DNA from: Spisula solida
Taxonomy: Eukaryota; Mollusca; Bivalvia; Venerida; Mactridae
Direction of reading: 5' to 3'
NCBI GenBank assembly: GCA_947247005.1
Contig: OX365952.1
Coordinates: 1,324,501-1,388,500 of the forward strand
Length of the DNA stretch: 64,000 nt
Shown: positions 53,912 through 64,000 of the stretch, piece after piece
Layout of the letters: the number at the start of each line of letters is the position of its first letter
How positions within the stretch are numbered: position 1 is the first letter of the stretch
Program-made: the position numbers and the translations under genes
The notes under the pieces: generated by a model
What the model was told of the DNA's origin: nothing
Databases searched by the model: none
What the model saw: the letters and a program-made list of their open reading frames with translations, nothing else

Positions 53912-55559
53912 AAACTATATTTTTTGCCGTTCATATAATTTCCTTTTTATATGAAGGTATTAACTTCTATTGATGAAAATATATCATGGTTTTGCACATA
54001 AATGCTTAAACGGCTATATGAATCGCCTACCTGACGTACCCGACCCTACCAGAGAAAACATGATAAATACCGGTGCTTGTATACATAGTGGTATCTTGAC
54101 ACATAATTATTTTATTTGTAACATGTTTCCATTCCTCTGTCAGACTACTTTGTTTTCAATGATATTAAATTACATTAAAGAATACATTTATTATGATTTT
54201 AAAAGAGAAAAGGATCGGCTCTTAAACTGATATGTTATTCTGAGTTGTTCCCCTTAGTTGCAAACACACCATTTGAAATAGGAATCAGCAGACGAAACTA
54301 GATGCAAGTTATAGAACTAAGTTTATGTACAGTAGCACTCTTAGTTTTTCTATTTTGTGCATTTTATCTATCTGTCCAAACAGCTAACAATATAAAACAG
54401 ATTTTAATTATAATGTTGTTGTTTAGTCATTTTGAAGTTCACTTCAACAAAGGTTTTTGTTTTGTTTTGAATGATCAATTTTTGCTTCTATATTGATTAT
54501 ATCATGTTTGAGATGTTTCTTGTTGTCCAAAAGTGTATTAATAAAAAAAGGATTCATTCTGGCTGTGGGGATAAGATCCTGCTCGGAGTGTTCTTCAAGA
54601 GTAATAGTACTCGGACATAAATATATTTCGGATATTTTCAACATAATTTAATTTTATGACTCTATTTATAAGGATTTGAAAGTAAAATTTGACTTTTACT
54701 GAAGAGAATGGTTCTGATAAACATTTTCCTATATATGATTCAGACAGTTTTAGAAATCATATGAAAGCGAACATTTTCATATACCGCTTAAGTAATGTAA
54801 ACTGCTATTCCCCCCAGTGTATGTTTTTAGAACTCAACCCGTGCAAATGATTTTATTTCTGTAGTGATCGGCGGTTCTTAAAGGACCGCATATTACCAGG
54901 AATGGTCCCGCGGTACAGGATGCATCACCCAACCGTATCTGCCGCGCTATGACGAGGATACGATTGGCTGCTGAGGGAGCAGTTGGTCCTCAACCCAGTG
55001 GATCGCCCGGAAAAATAGGGATCGCGGATTGACCGCAAGGGATTCTGAAGGATGATGGGATCGCGCAGAAGAAGCAGGTAGACTCCATCGTGTGTAAGCG
55101 ATACTGTGATAGTGATATCAACACTTCTAAAAATAAGGATTGGATTAACATCTTCAGATCGGTGAGTGTGCCTTAGCCTTTCCCCTTGTTGTGTGACTTT
55201 CCGCAGCCGAGATGGATAAACTTTTAACTCTTTTTACGCCGCTTACCTATTGTTCTATTTACCAAGTAATTTCTGCATAGTAGATCTAATGGGATCAAGG
55301 GTATCTAACAGGAACAGTAATGTCTGTATAATAGTGATTGTTAATACCCAGTAGGACCTGGGTACTGTTTTATCAAAGCATTTACGATAATCGAAAACTT
55401 GCGTTCAAATTTAAATTCTGTATAGCTATTTAACAGCTACCAATTGTGACAAAGGGTTGTTTAATACTAATTAATTTTCTGTCAATAAACTCGTACAAAC
55501 ACTACCTGTCATCAATATGTAGGTTTTAAAGAATAATTAATAATTTAGATTTGGACGTA
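53912..55559. other. Intergenic, no gene recognised
   Basis: AT-rich to 54870. 54880-55190 is distinctly more GC-rich ('gatcggcggttc', 'ggtcccgcggtacagg', 'ccgcgctatgacgagg') with a plus-strand frame (RRFLKDRILPGMVPRYRM) that ends at a stop after some 30 codons and a GTGAGT donor-like site near 55161. It looks like a coding relic, but I cannot assign it. Confidence 0.35.
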
Positions 55560-56040
55560 ACTTTTCCGTAAGTGCTTTGATAAAACAGTACCCAGGAATG
55601 TATGTATATAGTCAGTACCCAATAGGACCAATAATGTCTGCGTATAGTGGCTGTGAGTACTCGATTATGCCACTTATGCATGTACTTAGTGGTTGTTTGT
55701 ACCCACTAGGACTACAAATGTATGCATCTAGTGATTATGAGTTCCTACATGTAATAAGGTATGTATGAGTATCCAATAAGAACAGGACTGTCTGTACACG
55801 GGGTAGTGATTACCGAATAGGACAACAGATGTTCGCACCTAGAAGTTGTTAGTTCCGAATCCGACGACTTGTACATGAGGTACATGAAGGTTTTGAGTAT
55901 CAAATATGTTACGAGTGCTCAATAAGGACAGGTATGTATCTACAAGGTGCGCCTGGGTTGTCAATTAGTGATCGGCAGTGTCCAACAGGAACAGGAATGT
56001 CTGAACCTAGTGGGTAATATGTATACATTTATTAATAATT
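55560..56040 (-). repeat. Third 42-bp array, opposite orientation
   Basis: 'agtacccaataggaccaataatgtctg' then 'cgtatagtggctgtg' and its variants recur about every 42 bp. Read on the minus strand the unit lines up with 'cattcctgacc..atggagtac' of the 34.6-kb array, with one gap. Period and words support a common family. Confidence 0.65.
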
Positions 56041-56658
56041 ACTATTTTGTACAATTATCTGACTGATAATTATCAGGAAGTGGTTATGCATTAAATTTTG
56101 ACTTAGGCCATATTGATTGTCTTGAATATTCACAATGTTTCACGTTTCTCCAAGTGTTTTCATAAAACACTTAATTCTTCTGTTGAGTCGACTGCAGTTC
56201 CAAGATGTAGAATGTATATCAATGCCTTGGTCATTGTCATGGTTGCACAACAATCTGAAAATAGTTTTTTTTGTTAATCTGATGTACATGCCAATTTATT
56301 TACTTATTTATTCAACCGAGCAAGTGTTTTATTTAAAGAGCAAAGTATTCATACAGTTAAGGTAAACATTAAAATACCATGAGCGGCTTTGAAAACGCAA
56401 CACTAATGATCAAGTTAACCTTTTTATTCATAATTCTAAAATAGCACGTGATATTTGCCTTTTTGCGTATATTGTGCTTACCAATAAAATATAGCTGATT
56501 GATGACGTCATATACTATGACAAATGACTTAACGGTGACGATAATGTACATAGGAAAGAAAGTTGTTTGACGTCAATCTGTCTTTTTGTGCTATAAATGG
56601 CAGACATTGGCGATGTAAGAATAAAAATAATAACTAGGAAGCTGTGCTTTGTTGTGTT
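56041..56658. other. Intergenic, no feature recognised
   Basis: AT-rich spacer before the hairpin at 56659; no coding frame with recognisable sequence. Confidence 0.4.
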
Positions 56659-56757
56659 ATAAAATATAGGCACTCGTTTGAATGCGTACATTAAATCACT
56701 CGTGCTACGCACTCGAGATTTATTTACTACGCATCCAAACATGTGCCTATATTTTAT
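56659..56757. repeat. Hairpin with CTCGTGCTACGCACTCG loop
   Basis: 'ataaaatataggcac' pairs with 'gtgcctatatttta'; further pairing runs through 'gaatgcgta' / 'tacgcatcc' to the tip 'aatcactcgtgctacgcactcgagatt'. Tip identical in 17 bases to the hairpin at 16371-16538, while the outer arms differ. Confidence 0.75.
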
Positions 56758-56837
56758 TAATGTTCGGTGGTATCCATCTTCTGTCCTATTTACACCTGGC
56801 ATTGGGTTAAACACATTCTGAATAAAAAAATATATTG

Positions 56838-56925
56838 CAATTTAATTTTTCCGCATCCGAACTCCTGCCCATGTTTTATTCACCGACAAAATACGCGAAC
56901 AGATATTTATTTCTTAAATATTAAT
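56838..56925. repeat. Half copy of the 16.4-kb hairpin
   Basis: 'aatttttccgcatccgaactcctgccc' through 'gttttattcaccgacaaaatacgcgaacagat' matches 16462-16545, covering only the right arm and its flank. It is the only other copy of that arm sequence in the window. Confidence 0.75.
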
Positions 56926-57344
56926 TATGTATTGTATCGGTAGTAAATTAATATGCAGTAAGTATTTTGAGTAAAAATTTATAGAGCTACGTGGTAATAA
57001 TCAAACATGAACTCGGTATAGTTTATTACTCAAATGATTAACGGTTAGCTTGCTTACAGTGGCTGCTGTATTAGATTATCTAGATAGCGTATGTATACAA
57101 AATGAAAAAGTCGTTTTCGTCCATTAGAACTACACTTTATAATCAAAATCAACATGTTTACTTAAACTACAAATAAGTGAACCATATAAGTGGAAATTAC
57201 GTCGGAAATCGACTGTTTTATGGTGATCTATTTGATCGTACGTCAGTGCCCGCTTTGAAAATGAGGCACTGGTACGGGGCAATACAATTCAATAAGTAGC
57301 TAATTGGTTCAGAAATATTGAAATAACGCATTAAATAAATAGAA
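56926..57344. other. Intergenic, no feature recognised
   Basis: No coding or repeat structure seen between the two hairpin loci. Confidence 0.4.
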
Positions 57345-57496
57345 TATTTGTGTTTTTCTGTGCAAGATCGAATGTTATTTCACCTCGTGAGCACCTGACT
57401 TAAATTGTCACTCGTGGCTACGGCACTCGTGAAAATATTGCGTCAGCTGCTCGCTTGGTGAAATAACATTCGATCTTACACAGAAAAACACAAATA
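57345..57496. repeat. 152-bp hairpin with CACTCGTGGCTACGGCACTCG loop
   Basis: 'tatttgtgtttttctgtgcaagatcgaatgttatttcacc' on the left pairs with 'ggtgaaataacattcgatcttacacagaaaaacacaaata' on the right with one mismatch; the centre carries 'cactcgtggctacggcactcgtg' and 'gctgctcgcttgg'. Confidence 0.85.
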
Positions 57497-58332
57497 CCCT
57501 CTATATAATACGATTCAAGATTCGTGCATTTTAAGAAAATAAATTCTTCTGATTAAATCACACTTTTTCCCCGTTAATTACCATGAAATTTAATTGTTGC
57601 TGACATTGCTCTTTTGTCAAAGCATTTAATGCCCATTTGCGTTTTATAATTTCATCGCCTTTCAGGAAATAGTATCCAACATATTCTTGTAAACGTATTA
57701 AATAGCTTGCTTTAAGCGTATTACCTTAACGATTTACTGAATTAATGGCTTACAGGCCCTCTACAATATAATCCCAGTTAAATATTACTTAATTTCCAAG
57801 AATTACCCACAGGCCAACATAGAAATATTCAATAATCTGACAAATCTATTTGTAATTTGCCAAAACATCAACTCTTGTTAACGTACAAATATATTAGTTT
57901 CTTGTGCGTTTGCGACCTAGGTTTTATTGTATTATAAGGTACTAAACATACCCCAAACCACTGTGTGTGATTTTAAAGCTATCTCTGGAATCTGAAACGT
58001 TCCCAACACTCTGGAATCAAGCCCTTTGCAAAGAAAGCATTGAAGGAAATGAAGCCAGTCAATGACATTTCTTTCTCGCACTAGAGTCATATTGATTGGT
58101 TCAAACTTTTAAGCAGAATGTGAATATGCCCTCTCACAAAGTACTGCATGACTTTGAAACAAGATGGAACACCCACTTATCTAATGTTTGAGAGATATGT
58201 CAATAAAGGCATTATATCCATGCTCACTTTCTTGATAAAAGAGTCGATGGAAGTAAAGGCGTTTTTAGGGATTAGAAGGACTGTGGCTTTTGTGGGGTAA
58301 AATAGGCTGAAGAGTATAAAGAAACGATGGTA
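57497..58332. other. Intergenic, no gene recognised
   Basis: AT-rich sequence ending at the TA (58331-58332) that precedes a mariner-type terminus. No coding frame recognised. Confidence 0.4.
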
Positions 58333-58444
58333 CGAGGGGTATTCGAAAAGAAATGTAATTTACTCAATAACTTTTTATTGACAGAACCATTTACAATGAA
58401 ACTCACAGAAAACATTCAATGAACTCAATTTAAGGTAGATGGAC

Positions 58445-58520
58445 CGTAATACAGAGAAAGTAAAATTATGTTGCTTTAGCATTTTTTTATTACTACACAT
58501 CCTAAGCAAGCATACTGTTG
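58445..58520 (+). repeat. Copy of the interspersed repeat at 13015-13110
   Basis: 'gtaatacagaga', 'catttttttattacta' and 'catcctaagcaag' appear in the same order and spacing as in the 13-kb copy. Confidence 0.55.
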
Positions 58521-58639
58521 AAATATAATTTCAATAAAAGCTCCGCGAGTCGCATGTGTCGCCTGACGACATGCACATTTGTCATGGAAAACTATCCACT
58601 ATTGGGCTACATATCGACTCACAAGAGTTCTCTAGTCAT

Positions 58640-59065
58640 CTGAACTAAAAACGACAAAGTGATGCTCTGGACAAAAAAATGTCACAGCAAGAAACATGCA
58701 TACCTATCTTGGAGTCATTAATACTTATGGTGACAAAGTTATGCCACGGACAAGAAATGCTTATAAAATCAATCAAAGGGACAAAAATAAAAAAATGGCA
58801 CAAGGTAAGAGTTACGATTCTTGTGTACTGCTCTTGGACTTTTGGTAAGAAACATGCATACCAAATTTCAAGTCATTCAACCTCTTGGTGACAAAGTTAT
58901 CCGCCGGCAAGAAATGCTCAAATCTAAGGGAAATAATTCAAAAACGATGCAAGGCAGAGTTATGGTTCTTGCGCAATGCACTTCGGCTTATTGCAAGAAA
59001 CATGCATACCAAATCTTGAGTCATTTGAACTTAAGGTGACAAAGTTATGCTCCGGACACGCATTT
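58640..59065 (+). repeat. Three units of a ~165-bp molluscan repeat
   Basis: 'gcaagaaacatgcatacc', 'ttggagtcatt', 'ggtgacaaagttatgc' and 'gacaagaaatgct' recur with starts near 58685, 58850 and 58993. The 70- and 72-codon frames are by-products. A single related unit is at 13740-13925. Confidence 0.7.
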
Positions 59066-60343
59066 GTGACGCCGCAGCCAAAGTACCACCTATATGTCGG
59101 CTTTTCAGGCGACACAAAAACCGGTAGGGGACTAAAAAAGGCATTTTAAATGACGATATACATAATTTTCTAATTATATAAACGAACGTTATCAACGTAC
59201 ACAATTGAATTGAAATACACATGGCTGGCTATAATTAAGCTGGTTTAACCTAGAGTTGTAGCAGGACCAAATACACCTCAATTTCATGATTTTCAATACT
59301 TAACAAGAATATAAATTTGTCTTTTAGAGATGGAGAGTAAAGGTTTTTACAAATCTGGGATGTTTCGTCACGTTCCTTAAAGTCTGAGATTTAGGGCATA
59401 CAAACATGAAGTGTAGTTCATCTTCCACTTCCCCAAATCACAAATCCTGCATAATCCTTGTGAAACAGGAGCATTGTTGTCCTACCAGTTTCTTTTTGTA
59501 ATTTATGTGCACTGATTCTAAATTTAGTGTAGCAAGATCTTATTTCAGGTCAGAAGTGTGTAGGAATGACATAGCACGTTCTTGCTTGAGGATCAGTCTA
59601 CGACGCTTTGTGGATGGAAGACTTTGTGATTGCTACTTCTCCAATCGCCGTTTCTTGCATTTGTCTGCATATTTTACGGTGTTGCTTCCGGGCGAAAGCC
59701 CCATCAGCACATTGGTCTGCGATAAAATTATGAAATTGACATTTAACAACCTGTAGGTTATAGATTTTATAATAGTAAAGATGTTTTATGCCCGGCAAGC
59801 CATGTTCGATTCCTGGTTGTGGCAGTTTCAATGAAGGTTTGACAACAATGTCGTTTTCCTCCACATGGGGAAAAGTTACTAGTTTCTTGAGGAAAGATAA
59901 GTAACAAATGGCGAAGGAACAGTCCAGGAAAACTGAAACATTGTTGAAAAACTGCGTTATGCCCGAGTAGCAACATAAACAGAAATAAACAGTTTTACAA
60001 TTCACCTGTAAAATCAATGCTACAACTGATTGGTATAAAGTTAATTAAACAATACCTTCAAACATGGTATCCAACAGCACAAAACACTCTGGCAATCATC
60101 AACTGACAAAAGCAAATAAAAGAACAACAGTACAGGGTTTTAAACACAAACTTAATTAATCCTGAGGTTCAAAAGCTTAGTGGATCTCGCAATCAAGTAC
60201 ATTTGTAATTGTTTGTTTGATCTTAGCCAAAATAGACCACCTCAGGCCTCATATTAGGTACAATGTTTTTTCAGGAAAATTTGAATGTCACAATCAAAAT
60301 CATAAAGAGTGAAAAGTTATTTTATATTACAAAATATACATAC
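59066..60343. other. Intergenic, no gene recognised
   Basis: Contains a minus-strand open stretch at 59598-60017 (FHNFIADQCADGAFARKQHR) with no family resemblance and no splice context that I can defend. The rest is AT-rich and unremarkable. Confidence 0.35.
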
Positions 60344-60765
60344 CAGTACCAAGTTTGGTGTTGACATCAAATCATGGCATTTCTTTTGCTTTCTGTCGTT
60401 CGTTTTCCCATAGGCAACGCAAGTCACATGTTGACAGTCGATATTGTGACAGACGACCTAGAGATATCACCCAGCCCTGTCTGGAGCTCCCCAACAATAT
60501 TATTGCAAGTCAAAGGAACAGGACCCAGACTACATTTTACACAAAACTTCAAATTATCCATCAAAACCGCCAACTCTATAACTCGCCGACCCTCTCTCCA
60601 CCCTTCACGTCTTACGCTTTTTCCAAGATTCAAATGAATAATCACTGTGACACTTGAACGTATTACACTTCGCTCCATCACACACACCAGTATTCGAACT
60701 TTGCGAGGCGGTTTATTGACATAGTCAACCTGACGAAACACTCCGAATTTGTCACGGTACTTCAT
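60344..60765 (-). pseudogene. N-terminal exon of a Mutator-like transposase domain protein
   Basis: From ATG at 60763-60765 the minus strand reads KYRDKFGVFRQVDYVNKP, then GRRVIELAVLMDNLKFCVKC, NNIVGELQTGLGD, and after a frameshift near 60465 VVCHNIDCQHVTCVAYGKT, and after a second near 60385 FDVNTKLGTG. The sequence order GRRVxELxVL, CxxC, GLGxYLxVxC, VxYGKTHRQK, MPxFxVNTKLGTG is that of the N-terminal part of the invertebrate Mutator-like transposase family. GTATGT follows GTG at 60343-60338, a good splice donor. A TGA interrupts the MPxF motif. It belongs to the same family as 52470-53120 but lies on the opposite strand 7 kb away, so it is a separate copy. Confidence 0.7.
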
Positions 60766-61529
60766 GATTGTTTATATTTTAGGTTGTCATGCACTGCGCT
60801 ATTTTTAGCATCAGTGATTCTTACGTTTCCAGGGAAAAACCCAAAACGGCAACCTATATTCGAATTATTATTTTTTAAATAACCGGTTAAAGTTACATTT
60901 AACGAATTGTTGTTTTACAGTCGCAAATAAAATATTAAATGAAATTCCGTGCGAAATAAAAATAATAATAACGTTAGGATCTATTGTTTGTAATTTCCGA
61001 CTATTTACGTCATCGCCCGACTTCGGCCAATTCCACAGGAGTCCATTACATTTTTTCTGTCATCTGCAAAGGGTACAACACTCATGCACTGTATTATGGC
61101 TGACCACATATGTTTCATGGAAGCGTACCTCTGGTCTTCCGCATGCAAATTAATTCTAGGAGCTTAAACTTATTCGCATAGGACTAGGTCTGTAGGATGG
61201 ACTTAATGGCATCATTCTGTTTTGCTGTTGTAACGTGTTTATTTTACCTGGGATTACTATTTGTTCAAAGTATGTCACTCACCTGGGGGCATTCAGCTCA
61301 TAAGTATTGCTGAAACTAGGTCATTTAGCTGAAACCTTGACACTGAGCCTTTCTTTTGTCTACTTTTTAGGATTTATGACAGCTTAAACTAGGTAGTTTA
61401 GCCATTTTACTGTTGGAACTAGGTCATTCAGCTTGGGCATTCAGCTATTTGATTGATGAAACTGGTTAATTTAGAATTATTTCGACAGCTTGGACATGGG
61501 AGGATTATAACTTGTTTAGTTGGGCATTG
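60766..61529. other. Intergenic with short tandem words
   Basis: 61300-61460 has 'gaaactaggtcatttagct' and 'ggaactaggtcattcagct' several times, a loose repeat. No gene recognised. Confidence 0.4.
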
Positions 61530-61665
61530 TGCCATTTATGTTTTCTGTGATCGACTGGTTCAGGTGGGTATTGTACCTTGTGTGTTTTTAATGTTTTCTG
61601 TGCTCGGCTGGTCAAGCTGAGTGCTGCCTTCCCTGTCTGACTTAATATTATCTTTTTGGTGATTA
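61530..61665 (+). repeat. SINE-body fragment shared with 12250-12325, internally duplicated
   Basis: 'ttaatgttttctgtgctcggctggtcaagctgagtgctgccttccctgtctgactt' matches 12262-12318. A diverged duplicate 'ttatgttttctgtgatcgactggttcaggtggg' precedes it at 61536-61568. Confidence 0.6.
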
Positions 61666-62002
61666 AGTTTTCTCATGCGTTTTTCGTTCAAAAGCTACTT
61701 TACAGTAGAAGCCCTGTGCGAAGAGGCATTTTCATGAGAAATGTGCATGTGGTATTTTCCTTAACATTTTGACGCTATATGAAATATTTCTGAAGTTTTC
61801 CATGCACACAATATCTATATAACCTTCTTGGAACATATTTGTCCATTGGTTCTGGTTTTTTGAATTGCAAGACATTTGTGGATTAAGGAAAACAAATGAA
61901 ACATTTCCATCAGTGACTGTATGTGTTTTACAATTACGGAGTTCTTTAAATTTCTGACTTAATTAATTATAGTGAGCGTATGTCCCATCCTTTATTATAA
62001 TG

Positions 62003-62064
62003 CGTAAAACTTCTCTTAAAAGTACTGGAGGTACGTAAAACTTCTCTTAAAAGTACTGGAGGTA
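62003..62064 (+). repeat. Perfect 31-bp tandem duplication
   Basis: 'cgtaaaacttctcttaaaag' then 'tactggaggta' occurs at 62003-62033 and again at 62034-62064 without mismatch, so it is recent. Confidence 0.9.
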
Positions 62065-62489
62065 TAACTTTAATATTTTGTTGGCATTTAAAATAAGATT
62101 GGTTTTTGGGCACCACGTAATGAGCATGGTAACCAGTGGGTACAAATGTTAACTTCAAGAATGTTCATCCATAAAGTGAACTTGGGATAAACTCGAGCTT
62201 GTACGAGCACCTAACAGTTCAACTTTTAATATTGCAGATTGAGACGAATATACTTTTTACCAATGTTTTTTGTTTGATTGTTGTTTTCAGTTGACCACTT
62301 TTGTTGTTGGCTTTCAGATGCTATTGTAATAAAAGTGTTACAATGCTAAAAGACACCTAACGATGTCCTTTCATCTAAAAAATCCATCATGTATAAATTT
62401 ATCATTTAAATTAAGTTTATACCTTTCTTAGATATAAGGCATAATTTCAGTCAGTTTGACGATACGTATTTCGAACGTTTTTGTGCAAC

Positions 62490-63180
62490 CTCACTTATTT
62501 ATAAGTGGGGGCATATAGCATTGGTGCTGTCCTTCCGTCCGTACGTAACGCAAATCTTGTGTGTTGAACTCCCCAAAACTACTGGATGGAATTTCTTCAA
62601 ACTTTCACAGATGAACAACCTCAATGTATGGATGTGCGTAAAGGATGGATTTTTGCTGCGTAAATTTTGACCAGAGTTATGGCCCTCTGTTACTTTTACT
62701 ATACATGTATACCCTATAGGGGAAAATCTTGTGTGCTGATTCCTCATAAACTACTGGATGGAATTTCTTCAAACTTTCACAGATGAACAACCCGAATGTA
62801 TAGATGTGCGTAAAGGATGGACTTTTTGCTGCGTAAATTTTGACTAGAGTTATGGCCCTTTGTTACTTTCACTTTATACGTTATAGTGAAAAATCTTGCG
62901 TGTTGAACTCCTTATAAACTACTGAGTGGAATTTCGTCAAATTTTCACAGATTAACAATCTCATTGAATTTTTGTTGTGCCAATCTTTACCAGAATTACG
63001 GCCTGTTGTTACTTTTACTATAAGATGGATCTTTGATATTTTTTATAGAATTGTAGTCCACAAGGCAAAAGAAATTGAATAATGATGTTACCTCAAACCG
63101 CTATTCCCTAGATTCCTTCCCCATTTGAAAGGATATGTGCTCTAATGGGGGCACCCGTGTCAATGGACACATTTCTAGTT
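62490..63180 (+). repeat. Molluscan dispersed repeat with three ~175-bp units
   Basis: Opens 'ataagtgggggcatatagca...cttccgtccgtacg' and closes 'atgggggcacccgtgtcaatggacacatttctag'. Units share 'actactggatggaatttcttcaaactttcacagatgaacaa', 'gtaaaggatgga' and 'gttatggccct' near 62578, 62750 and 62920. No coding content. Confidence 0.7.
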
Positions 63181-63429
63181 TAGCTTGGTATAAATTAGTG
63201 TTTATTGAAATTACATTTTGACCAAACCGATGCATGGATTTCAACAACATTTTCCCCTAGTGCAGGTAATGGGCTAATGGGTACACAGGCCAAGTTAGAA
63301 GCACGAAACCCCCTAAAAATACCAAGGTATGCATGGAATTGCATTTCTTTTCGAACACTCCTGCTATAAGATGACATGTTCATTTATATTATGTATAAAC
63401 TAGTATACACTTGTTAGCTAACCTTTGTC

Positions 63430-64000
63430 ACGAGCTTTTGTGATCACTCTTCGTCCGTCCGTCCGTCCGTATGTCCACAATTGCTAGTTTACACACTAGA
63501 GGTTACACATTTTTTCCGATCGCTTTGAAACTTGGTCACAATGATCATCTTTACAAAACCGAGGTTCCTTTCGATACTGGGTCATGTTGGGTCAAACACT
63601 AGGCCACGAGGTCAAATCGTATACGTCTGTCCACAATTGGTTGTTTAAACACTAGAGGTTACAATGTTGGCATAATCTTTATGAAACTTGGTCACGATGA
63701 TTATCTCAACAAAATCTAGGTCAAGTTTAATATTGGGTCATTTGGGGTAAAAATCTAGGTTACCAGGTCAAATCGTAGAAAAACATTGTTGGTCATTAGA
63801 GGTCACAATTTTTGCCTTAACTTTATGAAACGTGGTCTCAATACAATGATCATCTCTACAAAATCTAGGTAAAGTTCGACATTGGGTCATCCTGTGTCAA
63901 AAACGATGTCATAGAAAAACGTTGTGTAGGGTACACAAGATGTTACATTTTGGCTTGTCTGTCAATCAGGGTTATCTGAAGTAAATAACACGTCGCTTAT
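63430..64000 (+). repeat. Copy of the 145-bp-unit family running off the window
   Basis: 'gagcttttgtgatcactcttcgtccgtccgtccgtccgt' leads into units with 'actagaggtcac', 'tatgaaacttggtcac' and 'ctaggtcaagtt', as at 1970-2870. The right end is beyond the window. Confidence 0.75.

Larger units (their letters stand above)
58333..63364. mobile_element. Pair of mariner-type termini 5 kb apart
   Basis: CGAGGGGTATTCGAAAAGAA at 58333 is mirrored at 63345-63364 (reverse complement GCAGGAGTGTTCGAAAAGAA, homology continuing inward for about ten more bases). TA adjoins both ends (58331-58332, 63365-63366). A Tc1/mariner-type element enlarged by nested repeats, or two unrelated solo ends, would explain this. 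No transposase remains. Confidence 0.45.

Noticed and set aside
59598..60017. 139-codon minus-strand ORF
   Set aside because: No recognisable family, no splice context, AT-rich composition. It does not continue the Mutator-like exon upstream of it in any frame.
1..64000. A novel multi-gene biological system
   Set aside because: No cluster of intact neighbouring genes exists in the window; every recognisable protein segment is a transposon relic or a lone exon candidate.

Overview
The window looks like a piece of a marine bivalve (mollusc) nuclear genome: AT-rich, intron- and repeat-dominated, with no operons, no prokaryotic-type genes and no long intact ORF. The organism call rests on the repeat content (145-bp, 42-bp and 46-bp tandem families with words such as 'agttatggtcc', 'aaacttggtcacaatg' and 'cgtccgtccgtcc' typical of molluscan dispersed repeats, tRNA-derived SINEs, CR1-type LINEs with an N-terminal PHD finger). 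It is inference, not a database match.

Layout. 0-5 kb: a LINE tail remnant, a TIR element built of 145-bp units, a TTAA-bounded element and a SINE. 5.2-9.7 kb: an almost full-length but dead CR1-like LINE on the minus strand (PHD, endonuclease, reverse transcriptase), split by a younger, opposite-strand, 5'-truncated LINE with an exact 6-bp target duplication. 9.7-18 kb: molluscan dispersed repeats, two hAT elements with 8-bp target duplications (one keeps a BED-finger relic), a large hairpin and SINE fragments. 18.4-23.6 kb: a composite palindrome with 2.4-kb inverted arms, heptamer arrays and a LINE insertion in only one arm. 23.9-26.1 kb: a decayed PIF/Harbinger-like element with a transposase relic and a nested TTAA-type repeat. 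26.3-32.4 kb: a 769-bp MITE with target duplication, dispersed repeats and a TTAA-bounded TIR element containing a perfect 71-bp inverted repeat. 32.8-37.5 kb: an element with 548-bp inverted arms enclosing SINEs and a degenerate 42-bp array. 40-45 kb: a 46-bp minisatellite, a mariner-like element carrying hairpins and tandem MITEs, and a homogeneous 42-bp minisatellite. 48.9-53.7 kb: the only stretch with host-gene-like signals (a signal-peptide exon, phase-compatible exons of a SANT/Myb-like protein carrying a stop codon) plus a Mutator-like transposase fragment. 55-64 kb: a third 42-bp array, more hairpins, a TA-bounded 5-kb mariner-like pair of ends, a second Mutator-like transposase exon and more dispersed repeats.

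No gene in the window forms a pathway with another; the biology visible is a nested transposable-element landscape. I found no convincing evidence of an undescribed gene system. The most informative unusual structures are the A-L-A'-L' palindrome, the family of CTCG-loop hairpins, the three-locus 42-bp satellite family, and the candidate exons at 48.9-51.3 kb.
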